The notes: a model not told the origin generated them from the letters alone. A DNA stretch of 64,000 bases from Microvirga aerilata (GCF_016743775.1 NZ_JAEQMY010000026.1:1-64000); one strand, 5' to 3'; shown: positions 19,545 through 27,077, numbered from the stretch's first letter. Numbers and translations are program-made.

Positions 19545-19647
19545 CGCAGTCTCTCCACTTCATCTCTCCTGAACGGCTGAAGCATCGCGGATGCTTCACG
19601 TTTTCAGGTCGGTTGCACACTCCTGTCCGAGAGGGACATCGCCTATC

Positions 19648-19662
19648 GTTCTACATTTGTTC
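19648..19662. promoter_or_regulatory. LexA box (ssb promoter region)
   Basis: GTTC-TACATTT-GTTC matches the alphaproteobacterial LexA consensus GTTC-N7-GTTC exactly. It lies between divergent ssb (start 19544) and the methyltransferase (start 19762) and could control either; ssb is the known SOS target. Confidence 0.75.
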
Positions 19663-19761
19663 CTTTGAAAACTCAAGGATATTTTGCTTCGCCTATCGGG
19701 TGCTCAGGCTGAAACAAAACGATATAAAGATCGAATGCGGAGCATGGCATCTGGAGGCACG

Positions 19762-20571
19762 ATGACGAACAAAACTTTGGATGAAGCCGCTGTCGCAGCG
19801 GCCTGGAACAGCAATGCGGAGCTGTGGGCGCAGGAGGTCAGATCGGGGTTCGACTTTTATCGCGAGCTTTACACGCTGCCGGCCTACCTTGACTTCATGC
19901 CCTCGATCCAAGGGAAGCAGGTGATCGATCTGGGCTGCGGGGAGGGCTCCAACACCCGCCGCTTCGGAAAGCTCGGCGGTCACATGACCGGTGTCGATCT
20001 GTCGGAGGAGATGATCAGGCGCGCTCGGCAGACAGAAGCCGAGGAGCCTCTCGGCATCGCCTATGAAATCGGCTCTTACAGCGAGCTCTCTGCCTTCGAA
20101 GGCGAGCGGTTCGACTGTGCTTTGTCGACCATGGCGCTGATGGATGGGCCTGACTTTCCTGCCGCCATGCAGGAGGCGTATCGCGTCCTGAGGCCGGGCG
20201 GCGAGCTTTGCTTCAGCGTTCTGCATCCCTGCTTCGTCACGCCAGCCAACCGCTGGCTGAGGGACGAGGAGGGCGCTCATGTCAGGCTGCGCGTCGGGCG
20301 CTATTTCGACAAGGAGCCTTTTGTCGAATACTGGCGCTTCGGCAGGCGCCCCAACACGAGTGAATTGCAGGAGTACGTTGCGCCATTCGCGGTGCCGCGC
20401 TTCCCGCGCACCTTGTCCGACTACATCAACGCGGTCACCGGAGCAGGCTTCCGGATCGGGAGGATCGAGGAGCCGCGGCCTCGTGAGGAACTGGCTCGCC
20501 AGCATGGCTGGCTCGACCGCTGGTACCAGCATGCCCCGCTGGTGCTGTTTGTCCTGGCGACAAAGGATTAG
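19762..20571 (+). CDS. Class I SAM-dependent methyltransferase
   Basis: A soluble Rossmann-fold methyltransferase of 269 residues. SAM-binding motif I is VIDLGCGEGSNTR (about 55-67), motif II is GVDLSEEM, and a post-motif MALMDGPDFPAAMQEAYRVLRPGG is typical of small-molecule methylases. The ATG at 19762 has GGAGG six bases upstream, so it was preferred to an upstream in-frame start at 19684. The substrate is unknown. It is alone on its strand, divergent from ssb. Confidence 0.8.
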   Translation: MTNKTLDEAAVAAAWNSNAELWAQEVRSGFDFYRELYTLPAYLDFMPSIQGKQVIDLGCGEGSNTRRFGKLGGHMTGVDLSEEMIRRARQTEAEEPLGIAYEIGSYSELSAFEGERFDCALSTMALMDGPDFPAAMQEAYRVLRPGGELCFSVLHPCFVTPANRWLRDEEGAHVRLRVGRYFDKEPFVEYWRFGRRPNTSELQEYVAPFAVPRFPRTLSDYINAVTGAGFRIGRIEEPRPREELARQHGWLDRWYQHAPLVLFVLATKD

Positions 20572-20604
20572 ACGGAGCCTTCCGGGATTTCGATCGCGGC
20601 TCAT

Positions 20605-20637
20605 AAAAAAATAGCGGTGAGGTCATCACCGCTATTT
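20605..20637 (-). terminator. Terminator of the 21975-20652 operon
   Basis: A 12-bp perfect stem AAATAGCGGTGA/TCACCGCTATTT with a 5-base loop is followed on the minus strand by a run of seven T, 15 bases past the stop at 20652. Confidence 0.85.
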
Positions 20638-20651
20638 CAGGAAGCCAGCTG

Positions 20652-20927
20652 CTACTCGGCAGCCTGCAGATAGACCACCTTGGATTGCTCGCTTTGAACC
20701 TCGCGCAAGGTGCGCGCCATGTAGTTCAACTGCTCGATCGCCTTCGTGAGATCAAGCTTGGTGCCCTCCTCGAGATCGTAGGCCTGACGGCCACGATAAA
20801 GGCGGTTGACCTGGGACTCCATCTCCACGGCAGCCTCGCGGATGCGGTGGACGAGGTTGTCCGCAATGACATTGGCGTTGCCATCGACAACGCAGAAGCC
20901 GACATCGCTTGCGCGAACCTTAGCCAT
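20652..20927 (-). CDS. Small helical hypothetical protein, third gene of an SOS-type operon
   Basis: A protein of 91 residues (MAKVRASDVGFCVVDGNANVI...), predicted mostly helical after residue 25, with no membrane segment. The ATG at 20927 is preceded by AGAGG; an in-frame ATG at 20960 would overlap the upstream gene. No family was recognised. It is the last of three minus-strand genes read from a LexA-box promoter at 22045-22084, and is followed by a strong terminator. Confidence 0.65.
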   Translation of the reverse strand: MAKVRASDVGFCVVDGNANVIADNLVHRIREAAVEMESQVNRLYRGRQAYDLEEGTKLDLTKAIEQLNYMARTLREVQSEQSKVVYLQAAE

Positions 20928-20956
20928 GGGTTGATACCTCTTCTTGTTGTGTTGTT

Positions 20957-21364
20957 TCAAGCAACGGCTCGTTGCCCATGCTCGGTGATAAGACCGAGCC
21001 GGCGAGCCAGAGAATGTTTCGTCACGGGGCCGATCCAGGGCAGCGTCGCCAGAAAGCGCAGCTTGTCTTGGCTGGCCTTGTATTCGTCGAAAAGGCGCTC
21101 GCGCTCGCGCCAGATCATGTCGATGGCTTCCGCCTTGGCAGGATGCCGAAACCCGACCCTTGCCGTGGAGCCGAAGTCCAATGCGCGCATGCAGCGCTCG
21201 AACGTGCGGCGGCCGACGGAAGGCGTCACGCTGGCATGACAGATCGTATCGATCACATGCTGCGCGAACTCGTCAGCCGTCTCGGGCGCTGCAATCTCCG
21301 CTCCGGAGATGTCGCCCTGGAATGCGCCTGCGCGCATCATCTGTTCAAGTCCAAAGCCAGGCAT
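20957..21364 (-). CDS. Helix-hairpin-helix-type hypothetical protein
   Basis: A protein of 135 residues. Near the C terminus the stretch LATLPWIGPVTKHSLARRLG is a good helix-hairpin-helix motif (L-P-x-I-G-P-x-T-x-x-x-L-A-R-x-L-G), a non-specific DNA-binding element in glycosylases, UvrC and RecD2. The N-terminal part carries no recognised catalytic motif. Its ATG lies five bases after the stop of the preceding gene, with GGTGAG over the stop, so the two are coupled. The function is probably DNA binding in the damage response; this is inferred from the motif and the LexA box upstream. Confidence 0.65.
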   Translation of the reverse strand: MPGFGLEQMMRAGAFQGDISGAEIAAPETADEFAQHVIDTICHASVTPSVGRRTFERCMRALDFGSTARVGFRHPAKAEAIDMIWRERERLFDEYKASQDKLRFLATLPWIGPVTKHSLARRLGLITEHGQRAVA

Positions 21365-21369
21365 TCAGC

Positions 21370-21975
21370 TCACCGTATGTTCCAGGCTGCCTGAAGCAGC
21401 TGAACAAGCTTCGTCCCAGTCTTTCGAATCTGGCGCGGCGCTCGCCATTGGGCGGCGGCTTCTCTTGCCGTATTCGGGCGATCGGGACGATTACGCTGGG
21501 TTGTCGAAAACGGGCGCGGGCTTGTTTGTGACCGCATGCGCCACACGTCGTCCGAGTTCTGAAAACCTTGACTGCTCAAGGGTTTTTCCGAAGAACGCGG
21601 CTCAACTAAGATGGGGTTCGACGCCTGCGAATGCAAGGTGCGCGGCAACAACGGAACCGGGCTGAAGCCCTGTTTCGCGCGCTGCGGCCAGGCTGAAACT
21701 TCGCACCGCGCCACCTTGAGGGTTTGTGCCAGTTCCGCTCCCGTGTCGATGCCGTACACGGAGGCTGCGCAGGAGAAGGCCTCGGAAAACGGCTGCATGC
21801 CGCACCAGCTCTTTTCCGCCATATGCAGGGGCCACGTCCACAGCCCGTCCTCACGGCGCTGGCCCAGGCTCTCGCGTTCGATGAAGTAGCCTGTCCTCTT
21901 GTGCTCGAGGCCGCTCTCGATCACGAGCCATTCCTCGTTCTCGAAGATCGGTCGTTCTTCCGTCATGGCGGTCAT
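21370..21975 (-). CDS. Hypothetical protein, first gene of an SOS-type operon
   Basis: A protein of 201 residues when started at the ATG at 21975 (AAGGAT upstream). Residues 1-105 look conserved-protein-like (EEWLVIESGLEHKRTGYFIE, WTWPLHMAEKSWC, FSEAFSCAASVYGI); the remainder is low-complexity and basic (many S, P, R, Q). No family was recognised. It starts about 70 bases from a LexA box that overlaps a -10 element, so it should respond to DNA damage. An in-frame start at 22050 would lie inside the promoter and is less likely. Confidence 0.55.
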   Translation of the reverse strand: MTAMTEERPIFENEEWLVIESGLEHKRTGYFIERESLGQRREDGLWTWPLHMAEKSWCGMQPFSEAFSCAASVYGIDTGAELAQTLKVARCEVSAWPQRAKQGFSPVPLLPRTLHSQASNPILVEPRSSEKPLSSQGFQNSDDVWRMRSQTSPRPFSTTQRNRPDRPNTAREAAAQWRAPRQIRKTGTKLVQLLQAAWNIR

Positions 21976-22044
21976 CACGAGATCCTTTGCGGCGATGGTC
22001 AGGGCTGCCCTAATGGCGTCACATGGGAGGCCTAGAAACAGCAC

Positions 22045-22059
22045 GAACAAAACAAGAAC
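22045..22059 (-). promoter_or_regulatory. LexA box of the 21975-20652 operon
   Basis: GAAC-AAAACAA-GAAC (plus strand) is an exact match to the alphaproteobacterial LexA consensus. It overlaps the -10 element of the minus-strand promoter at 22057-22084, where bound LexA would block transcription. Confidence 0.8.
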
Positions 22060-22084
22060 ATAGCCTTAACGGACTCTGTGTCAA
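22057..22084 (-). promoter_or_regulatory. Sigma70-type promoter under the LexA box
   Basis: On the minus strand TTGACA (22084-22079), a 16-base spacer and TATGTT (22062-22057) form a good promoter reading toward the gene at 21975. Confidence 0.65.
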
Positions 22085-22096
22085 GCAAAGTCCGTT
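22068..22096. promoter_or_regulatory. Inverted repeat over the -35 element
   Basis: AACGGACT and AGTCCGTT are perfect 8-bp arms separated by 13 bases. The TTGACA of the minus-strand promoter lies in the gap, so a second regulator may bind here. The protein is unknown. Confidence 0.45.
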
Positions 22097-22262
22097 GTGT
22101 GAGACTGTAATCTTGGAGTAACCGATACTATGTGGGAGCTCGGGGCGCAGGATTGAAGAGATCGCCCGAGATCCAGACCAAAAAGAGGCAAAGTCGTTGC
22201 GACGAAATATCGCTGACGATAACTGAAGCTCGACCATTCATCTGCAGCGGAGCCGCGACCCC

Positions 22263-22559
22263 ATGACAAGCCTGACACGCATCGAAACGGATCAGCTCCG
22301 GCGCCTCGAAGAGATGCGCAAGGCCTTCGACAAGCTTCGGTCCGAGCGCATCCGTGCCGAGGGCGAGGTGGAGCGTCTGAGCCGCGAGCTCGAGGAGGCG
22401 CGGGCTCTTGCCCTGTCCGAACTCGGCACGGACGATGCGGCTGAAATCCAGAAGCTGATCGAGGAGGCTCAGGCGCGCAACGCCAAGCTCGCGGAGGAGT
22501 TCGGCACGGCCCTGCGCGATGTCGAAACTCGCCTCAGGCAGCTCGGAGACGAGCGTTGA
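22263..22559 (+). CDS. Small coiled-coil protein upstream of the Rad50-like ATPase
   Basis: A protein of 98 residues, almost wholly charged alpha-helix with heptad character (RIETDQLRRLEEMRKAFDKL, GEVERLSRELEEARALAL, ALRDVETRLRQLGDER). It has no cysteine motif, no membrane segment and no recognised family. Its stop TGA overlaps the TTG start of the 611-residue ATPase, so the two are made in fixed proportion. It may form a coiled coil with the ATPase, perhaps supplying the strand that is short in it. That role is inference from length and position. Confidence 0.65.
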   Translation: MTSLTRIETDQLRRLEEMRKAFDKLRSERIRAEGEVERLSRELEEARALALSELGTDDAAEIQKLIEEAQARNAKLAEEFGTALRDVETRLRQLGDER

Positions 22560-24391
22560 TCGCAACCTCCGTCACCCACGACCTCACCCGTGCCGAGGCC
22601 TCTCTTGCGCGCCTGGAAGGACGGCGCGATGCCCTTCAGGCGCGGCACAAGGAGCTGACCCGGGAGATCGAGCTCGCCAAGGGCCGTCTTGCCGTGAAGG
22701 ATGAGGTGGAAGCCTTTATCGAAGCGGTACATGGCTCCGCCAGCCGCCGCAGCCTGTCTGCCTTCGAGACCTTGCTGACGGCTCTGGTGCAGGAGGTTCT
22801 GCCGGGCGAGAAACCCGTGGCGCTTGAACTATCGACGGAGCGCGGCCTGGCGTCGCTCGATATCTGCGTGCGCCGTCCGGACGGCACCCTCGAGGATGTG
22901 CTGGAGGACAATGGCGGTGCGCTCACCAACGTGATCGGCATGGCGCTGCGGTTGATCGCCGTGGTCAAGGCGGATGTGGCCCGCTTCCTCGCCCTCGACG
23001 AGGCGGATTGCTGGATCGCGCCGGATCGGGTCTCGTCCTTCTACACGGTGCTCGAGGACGGCGCGGCGCGCTTGGGCGTGCAATGCCTGGCGGTCTCGCA
23101 CCATGACCTCTCCCAATTCTCGGGCAAGTTCCATATCGCGCGCATCGTTGGCGAGCCTGCGTCAGGCGTCGAGGTGCAATCCTCGGACACCGGCGCGGCC
23201 TGGGACCCGGCGCAGCCGGGCTTGCGGTTCATCCGCCTCGTCAACGTGCAGGCCTATGGGGATGCGACGCTTCCCTTGAGCCCGGGCGTGAATGCGCTGA
23301 TCGGTCCGAACAATCGCGGCAAGTCCACCTTCATCCGCGCCCTGCGGGCGGTGTTCTACGGGGAGGCCCGCGACAGCCTCGTTCGTGCGGGCGCAAAGGC
23401 CGCCACCGTCGAGATCGGCGTTGCCGGCAACAGACTCTTGCGCTTCACGCGCCAGCCCCGCCGCTCGCCGGTCAACATCTGGTCCCTGCACGAGGCGGAT
23501 GGCTCTGTCGTCGAGGAAAGGGGAATGCGCTACGAGACCGGCGGGCGCGTCGTGCCGGACTGGGTGGCCGATCTCATCCGCATCAGAAAGGTCGAGGATC
23601 TCGACGTTCACATCGCCCACCAAAAGTTTCCCGTGTTCCTGCTGGGCGAGACCCCATCCCGGCGCTCGGCCGTTCTGTCCATCGGCCAGGAGGCAGGCTA
23701 TATCCGCGACATGCTCGTCATTCATCGCGAGCGCTGCCGGCGGGACAACGATGTCGTGCGCCATGGCGAGCGCGAGCTGATCGGGGTTTCCGAAACCCTT
23801 GAAGGTCTCGAGGCGCTCGACAGCCTGAAGGAGAAACTCTCCAGCGCCCGTGGTCAGGCCGAGCATCTCAAGGCTGCCGCCACGCGCCTGGAGAGGCTGC
23901 AAGGTCATGCGTCACGGCTTGCCGAGATCAGGCGTCGCTTGAAAGCGGCGCAGGCGCGGGCCGCCATCACAGCAGGGCTGCCACAGGCAGAGCAGCTTGC
24001 AAACCTCACCCGCACCGTCGAGCGCTCCCGCGAGCGTGAGCGTCTGGGGCAGAGGGTGCTTCAGCTCAGCCGTGGCCTCGCCCTCGGCAGGGCGCGTCTG
24101 GCGGCGCTGCAAGGCCTTCCCGAAGCGGTCCCTGCTCTTGAAAACACGGCCTCGGCACAAGATATCCTAAAGCGTCTCACCGATCTCCGTAGCGCCGCTC
24201 ACATTGCCGAGGGCCGCGTGGCGCAGATCGATGAAGGGCTGAAATCCGTTCAGGCCGAGATGGCTCGTCTGGTCGAGGAAACCGGCGGGCTCTGCCCCAC
24301 CTGCGGGTCGCCCGTGAAGCCAGAGAATCTGTTGGACCACCACGCCCATTCCTCCCATCACGCCACACCCTCGGAGCGGCTGACCGCATGA
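22556..24391 (+). CDS. Rad50/SbcC-like ATPase with apparently permuted domain order
   Basis: A protein of 611 residues. Residues 1-50 are coiled coil. About 60-180 is a C-lobe-like ABC segment with a degenerate signature (EDNGGALTNVIGMALRL), Walker B (FLALDEAD; D148, E149) and an H-loop-like VSHHD. About 220-330 is an N-lobe (RFIRLVNVQAYG, Walker A GPNNRGKST from residue 250, Q-loop-like HQKFPVFLL). About 395-575 is coiled coil, and a CPTC zinc-hook-like motif lies at 580-583, thirty residues from the end. Canonical Rad50/SbcC runs Walker A, coil, CxxC, coil, Walker B, so this order is permuted at the hook. It starts at TTG, coupled to the coiled-coil gene, and overlaps the nuclease gene by ATGA. 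It is likely the ATPase of a DNA-end-processing complex. Confidence 0.8.
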   Translation: MIATSVTHDLTRAEASLARLEGRRDALQARHKELTREIELAKGRLAVKDEVEAFIEAVHGSASRRSLSAFETLLTALVQEVLPGEKPVALELSTERGLASLDICVRRPDGTLEDVLEDNGGALTNVIGMALRLIAVVKADVARFLALDEADCWIAPDRVSSFYTVLEDGAARLGVQCLAVSHHDLSQFSGKFHIARIVGEPASGVEVQSSDTGAAWDPAQPGLRFIRLVNVQAYGDATLPLSPGVNALIGPNNRGKSTFIRALRAVFYGEARDSLVRAGAKAATVEIGVAGNRLLRFTRQPRRSPVNIWSLHEADGSVVEERGMRYETGGRVVPDWVADLIRIRKVEDLDVHIAHQKFPVFLLGETPSRRSAVLSIGQEAGYIRDMLVIHRERCRRDNDVVRHGERELIGVSETLEGLEALDSLKEKLSSARGQAEHLKAAATRLERLQGHASRLAEIRRRLKAAQARAAITAGLPQAEQLANLTRTVERSRERERLGQRVLQLSRGLALGRARLAALQGLPEAVPALENTASAQDILKRLTDLRSAAHIAEGRVAQIDEGLKSVQAEMARLVEETGGLCPTCGSPVKPENLLDHHAHSSHHATPSERLTA

Positions 24392-25383
24392 TCCTGTCCG
24401 GAGATCGCCTTCCTTCCGTCGCCTGCAACGGCATTCTCGTGATCGGGGATCCGCATGTGGGCTCCCGGCGCCCGGGGCGGCGCAAGGACAGCGTCTGGCC
24501 GCAGGCGGTGCTGGGCAAGCTCGAGCGCTGCGTGTCCATCGCCAATGAGCGGCAGCTGGCCGTGATCATCCTGGGGGATCTCTTCGACAGGCCTGTCGAG
24601 CCGGATGTGGCGCTGAAGAACCAGCTGATCCGGGTTCTGAAAGGCTTCCGTCACCGTCCCATCGTCAATGTTGGCAATCACGACATTCAGCACACTATGC
24701 TGACCGACAGCGACTCGCTGGCGCTCCTGGGCCTGTGCGATGTGGTGGATGTGGTGGCCACATCGGCTCCTGTGGCGGAGTTCCAGATCGGCGCGCGCCG
24801 TGTGGGCGTCGGCATGACACCCTATGGCCAGTCGATCCCGGCCGATGCGCGCGGCTCGTTCACGGGCACCGATCTCCAGGCATGGTTCACGCACCATGAC
24901 ATCGCTTTCGACGGCGGCTATCCGGGTGCGGTGCCGCCCTTTGCGGTCGAGGGCTGCGACGTTCTCATCAACGGGCACATCCACAAGACGCAGAAATCCA
25001 TACTGGCAGGGCGTACGCGCTGGATGAACCCCGGCAACATCACGCGCCAGTCGGTAGATCTGGCGGATCATGTTCCGCGCGCCTGGATTCTCGATGGCGG
25101 CGGTGAGCTCGAAGCGCAGGCTTTGCCGTTTGAGAGCAATATCTTCGATCTCACGGGCCGCGTGGTCGATGCGGCTGACGGTGCTGTCGTGGCCCGTGAG
25201 ATCGAAAGCGCCTTCGTGACGTTGCTGCAGGCGGAATCCTCGACCGAGCTGAAACGCAGCGGCGACGGATCGATCGTTCGCGATGAGATTGAGGCTAAGT
25301 TTGCGTCGGACGATACGCCGGACGCCGTGCGCGCCATCGTGCGCTCGCTCCTCGGCCAGGCGGTGGAGCGACACGCCTCTTAA
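24388..25383 (+). CDS. SbcD/Mre11-like metallophosphoesterase
   Basis: A calcineurin-like nuclease of 331 residues. Metal-binding motifs appear in order: GDPHVG (residues about 20-25), GDLFDR (about 65-70), VGNHD (about 93-97), then HH near 169-171 and GHIH (about 197-200). These match Mre11/SbcD dinuclear-metal nucleases. The C-terminal about 100 residues lack a clear capping domain and may contact the ATPase. The start overlaps the ATPase stop by ATGA, so the pair is the equivalent of sbcC-sbcD. It ends in a 4-base convergent overlap with the gene on the other strand. Confidence 0.85.
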   Translation: MILSGDRLPSVACNGILVIGDPHVGSRRPGRRKDSVWPQAVLGKLERCVSIANERQLAVIILGDLFDRPVEPDVALKNQLIRVLKGFRHRPIVNVGNHDIQHTMLTDSDSLALLGLCDVVDVVATSAPVAEFQIGARRVGVGMTPYGQSIPADARGSFTGTDLQAWFTHHDIAFDGGYPGAVPPFAVEGCDVLINGHIHKTQKSILAGRTRWMNPGNITRQSVDLADHVPRAWILDGGGELEAQALPFESNIFDLTGRVVDAADGAVVAREIESAFVTLLQAESSTELKRSGDGSIVRDEIEAKFASDDTPDAVRAIVRSLLGQAVERHAS

Positions 25384-26030
25384 AACGAGAACGGATCGGT
25401 GTAGGGCAGACGACGGCGGCGCACCTGCGTCTCGGGCAGGACGGGACGGCTGATGTCAACCGCAATCAGCCCCTCGCAGGCAAGCGCCAGAACGGCTGCG
25501 ACACCGTCCTGCGTGTTCATGACGGCGCTGGCGCAATCCACCAGACGCATGGCCCCAACCTCATCGAGCTGATGCAGGACGCGCACCCGGTCTCCTGCCG
25601 TCACAGGCGTGCGCTTGCAGGCCATGATCAGGCGCACCGTCGTGAACCGCGGCTCCGCCCGGATGGTGGCGGCCGTTTCGAAGATGAACGCACGTCCGTC
25701 CAACGAGGAGATGCCGTGGATGGCGGCGGCACGCAGCGGGTGGGTCTGGAGATCCTCGTCCGTCACCACATCGACCAGAAAAGACTGGCCGTCTCTCACG
25801 ACCTCGAAGTCGGCCACATGCTCGACCGTCTCCTCGCCGATGGCGAACGTGGCTGGTTCGGCAGGCGCTCGCAGGGTCTCCACCTCGGGATCGAGCCCGC
25901 AGATCGCCAGATAGTCCGCGATCAGAGCGTTACGCGTAAGCGGCGTCACCGGACGCTTCAAGGCGCGGCGCGCTCCCGGGCGGCGGGCGGTGCGTCGATC
26001 TGACAGGTCGAGGATCGCTTGCGCGGACAT
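25380..26030 (-). CDS. TnsA-like (PD-(D/E)XK fold) protein, probably SOS-regulated
   Basis: A protein of 216 residues. The N-terminal half follows the TnsA/PD-(D/E)XK layout: LAICGLDPEVETLRAPAEP, then HVADFEVVRDGQSFLVDVVTDED. Here ADF matches the usual PDF and VDVV stands where VEVK is expected, so the catalytic lysine seems to be missing. The C-terminal half (LHQLDEVGAMRLVDCASAVMN) is helical. The ATG at 26030 has GGAGG six bases upstream. A LexA box overlaps its promoter -10 at 26111-26125. The fold assignment is inference from the pattern only; it may be a DNA-binding or structural relative rather than an active nuclease. Confidence 0.6.
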   Translation of the reverse strand: MSAQAILDLSDRRTARRPGARRALKRPVTPLTRNALIADYLAICGLDPEVETLRAPAEPATFAIGEETVEHVADFEVVRDGQSFLVDVVTDEDLQTHPLRAAAIHGISSLDGRAFIFETAATIRAEPRFTTVRLIMACKRTPVTAGDRVRVLHQLDEVGAMRLVDCASAVMNTQDGVAAVLALACEGLIAVDISRPVLPETQVRRRRLPYTDPFSF

Positions 26031-26110
26031 CAGGTCCTCCAGCATGGCAGTTGGGGTGATGGGGCAGGCTGGCCAGAGCTCCGGCAAATTTTAGCCCGAT
26101 GTTGTGATGA

Positions 26111-26125
26111 GAACATATATAGAAC
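26111..26125 (-). promoter_or_regulatory. LexA box of the TnsA-like gene
   Basis: GAAC-ATATATA-GAAC (plus strand) is an exact consensus match, overlapping the -10 of the minus-strand promoter at 26114-26142, about 80 bases before the ATG at 26030. Confidence 0.82.
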
Positions 26126-26142
26126 AATAAGACTTTGGTCAA
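26114..26142 (-). promoter_or_regulatory. Sigma70-type promoter of the TnsA-like gene
   Basis: On the minus strand TTGACC (26142-26137), a 17-base spacer and TATATG (26119-26114). Confidence 0.68.
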
Positions 26143-26276
26143 ACCCCTGCTGGTCTTTAAGGTGCACATGCGAGGTGAGTTCTTGTAGTCCAGCTTCAGG
26201 TTGCTTGGGACAAAACATCGCATCTGCTAAGTTATTTATTTTGATAGAGTTTTGCGCTCGGCGCAGCCGTTCCAAA

Positions 26277-26306
26277 TTGGACCTTCGGGGCAGAATTTGC
26301 TATAGA
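26277..26306 (+). promoter_or_regulatory. Sigma70-type promoter of the annealing-protein candidate
   Basis: TTGGAC (26277-26282), an 18-base spacer and TATAGA (26301-26306). The LexA box at 26305-26319 begins inside the -10 element. Confidence 0.6.
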
Positions 26307-26319
26307 ACAAAGATCGAAC
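26305..26319 (+). promoter_or_regulatory. LexA box of the annealing-protein candidate
   Basis: GAAC-AAAGATC-GAAC is an exact consensus match, 74 bases before the ATG at 26394. Confidence 0.82.
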
Positions 26320-26393
26320 GCGCCTGCTGCAAACAAGGCCATGGGACGAGCGCGGAACCGGTGTGCGGGCTGCTGTGAAAGTTAGGATCGAGG

Positions 26394-27059
26394 ATGAATA
26401 CGACCGACAAGAAAATATCCGAGGTGCTTGCGAAGTTCGGCGAGCCGATGGCCGGGAACGTCTGGCGCGTCCAGGGCACGGCCGTCATCTACCACAAGAG
26501 CCTCGAACGCATCGCGGCTCAAGCCAAGGTCATCTTCGACGAGCCCAAGATCATCCGCGCCGAGCGTGACGAGGCCGTCATCCAGGTGACGGGCCGTATG
26601 GGTGATCGCGTGGAGTGGTCGATCGGCGAAGCCTTGATCGGCGTCAACTATCGTGTCTCCGGCAAGCAGGCGGCTTACGTCTACGCCATGGCCGAGAAGC
26701 GGGCCAAGGATCGCGTGATCCTCAAGCTCATCGAGCTGCATGGCTATGTCTACTCGGAAGAGGAAGCCGACGAGTTCAAGCAGGGACGGCCCGGCTTTGC
26801 CGATCCGCATGTGGAGCTTGAGAAGACCGAGCCCCAGAAGGGCAAGGTCGAAGCGGCAAGCTCTAACGGCAAGGTCGAGGACGAGCTGAAGCAGAAGATC
26901 ACCAAAGCCAAGACCATCAATGCGGTCACGGATCTGATGCTGCATGCCGATACGCAGAAGACCCTCAACGATCTGCCGGAAGGCATTCGCGACGAGATCC
27001 GCGATTTCGCCAAGGCTCGTCTCGTCGAGCTCGGCTGGCCGACCAAGAAGGCAGCTTGA
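26394..27059 (+). CDS. Possible Rad52-like single-strand annealing protein, probably SOS-regulated
   Basis: A soluble protein of 221 residues. Residues about 5-120 give a compact alpha/beta domain: WRVQGTAVIYHKSLERIAAQ, beta strands around EAVIQVTGRMGDRVEWSIGEA, then a helix with NYRVSGKQAAYVYAMAEKRAKDRVILKL. The glycine-glutamate stretch followed by an alanine/lysine-rich helix (AEKRAKDRVILKLIELHG) recalls the Rad52/Sak fold (GEA...KxxAxTxALKRALRxFG). The C-terminal 100 residues are charged and helical. The LexA box and promoter just upstream, the neighbouring nuclease pair and the RecD2 helicase support a recombination role. The family call is inference and could be wrong. Confidence 0.55.
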   Translation: MNTTDKKISEVLAKFGEPMAGNVWRVQGTAVIYHKSLERIAAQAKVIFDEPKIIRAERDEAVIQVTGRMGDRVEWSIGEALIGVNYRVSGKQAAYVYAMAEKRAKDRVILKLIELHGYVYSEEEADEFKQGRPGFADPHVELEKTEPQKGKVEAASSNGKVEDELKQKITKAKTINAVTDLMLHADTQKTLNDLPEGIRDEIRDFAKARLVELGWPTKKAA

Positions 27060-27077
27060 TCTGGTTGCGACAATAGG

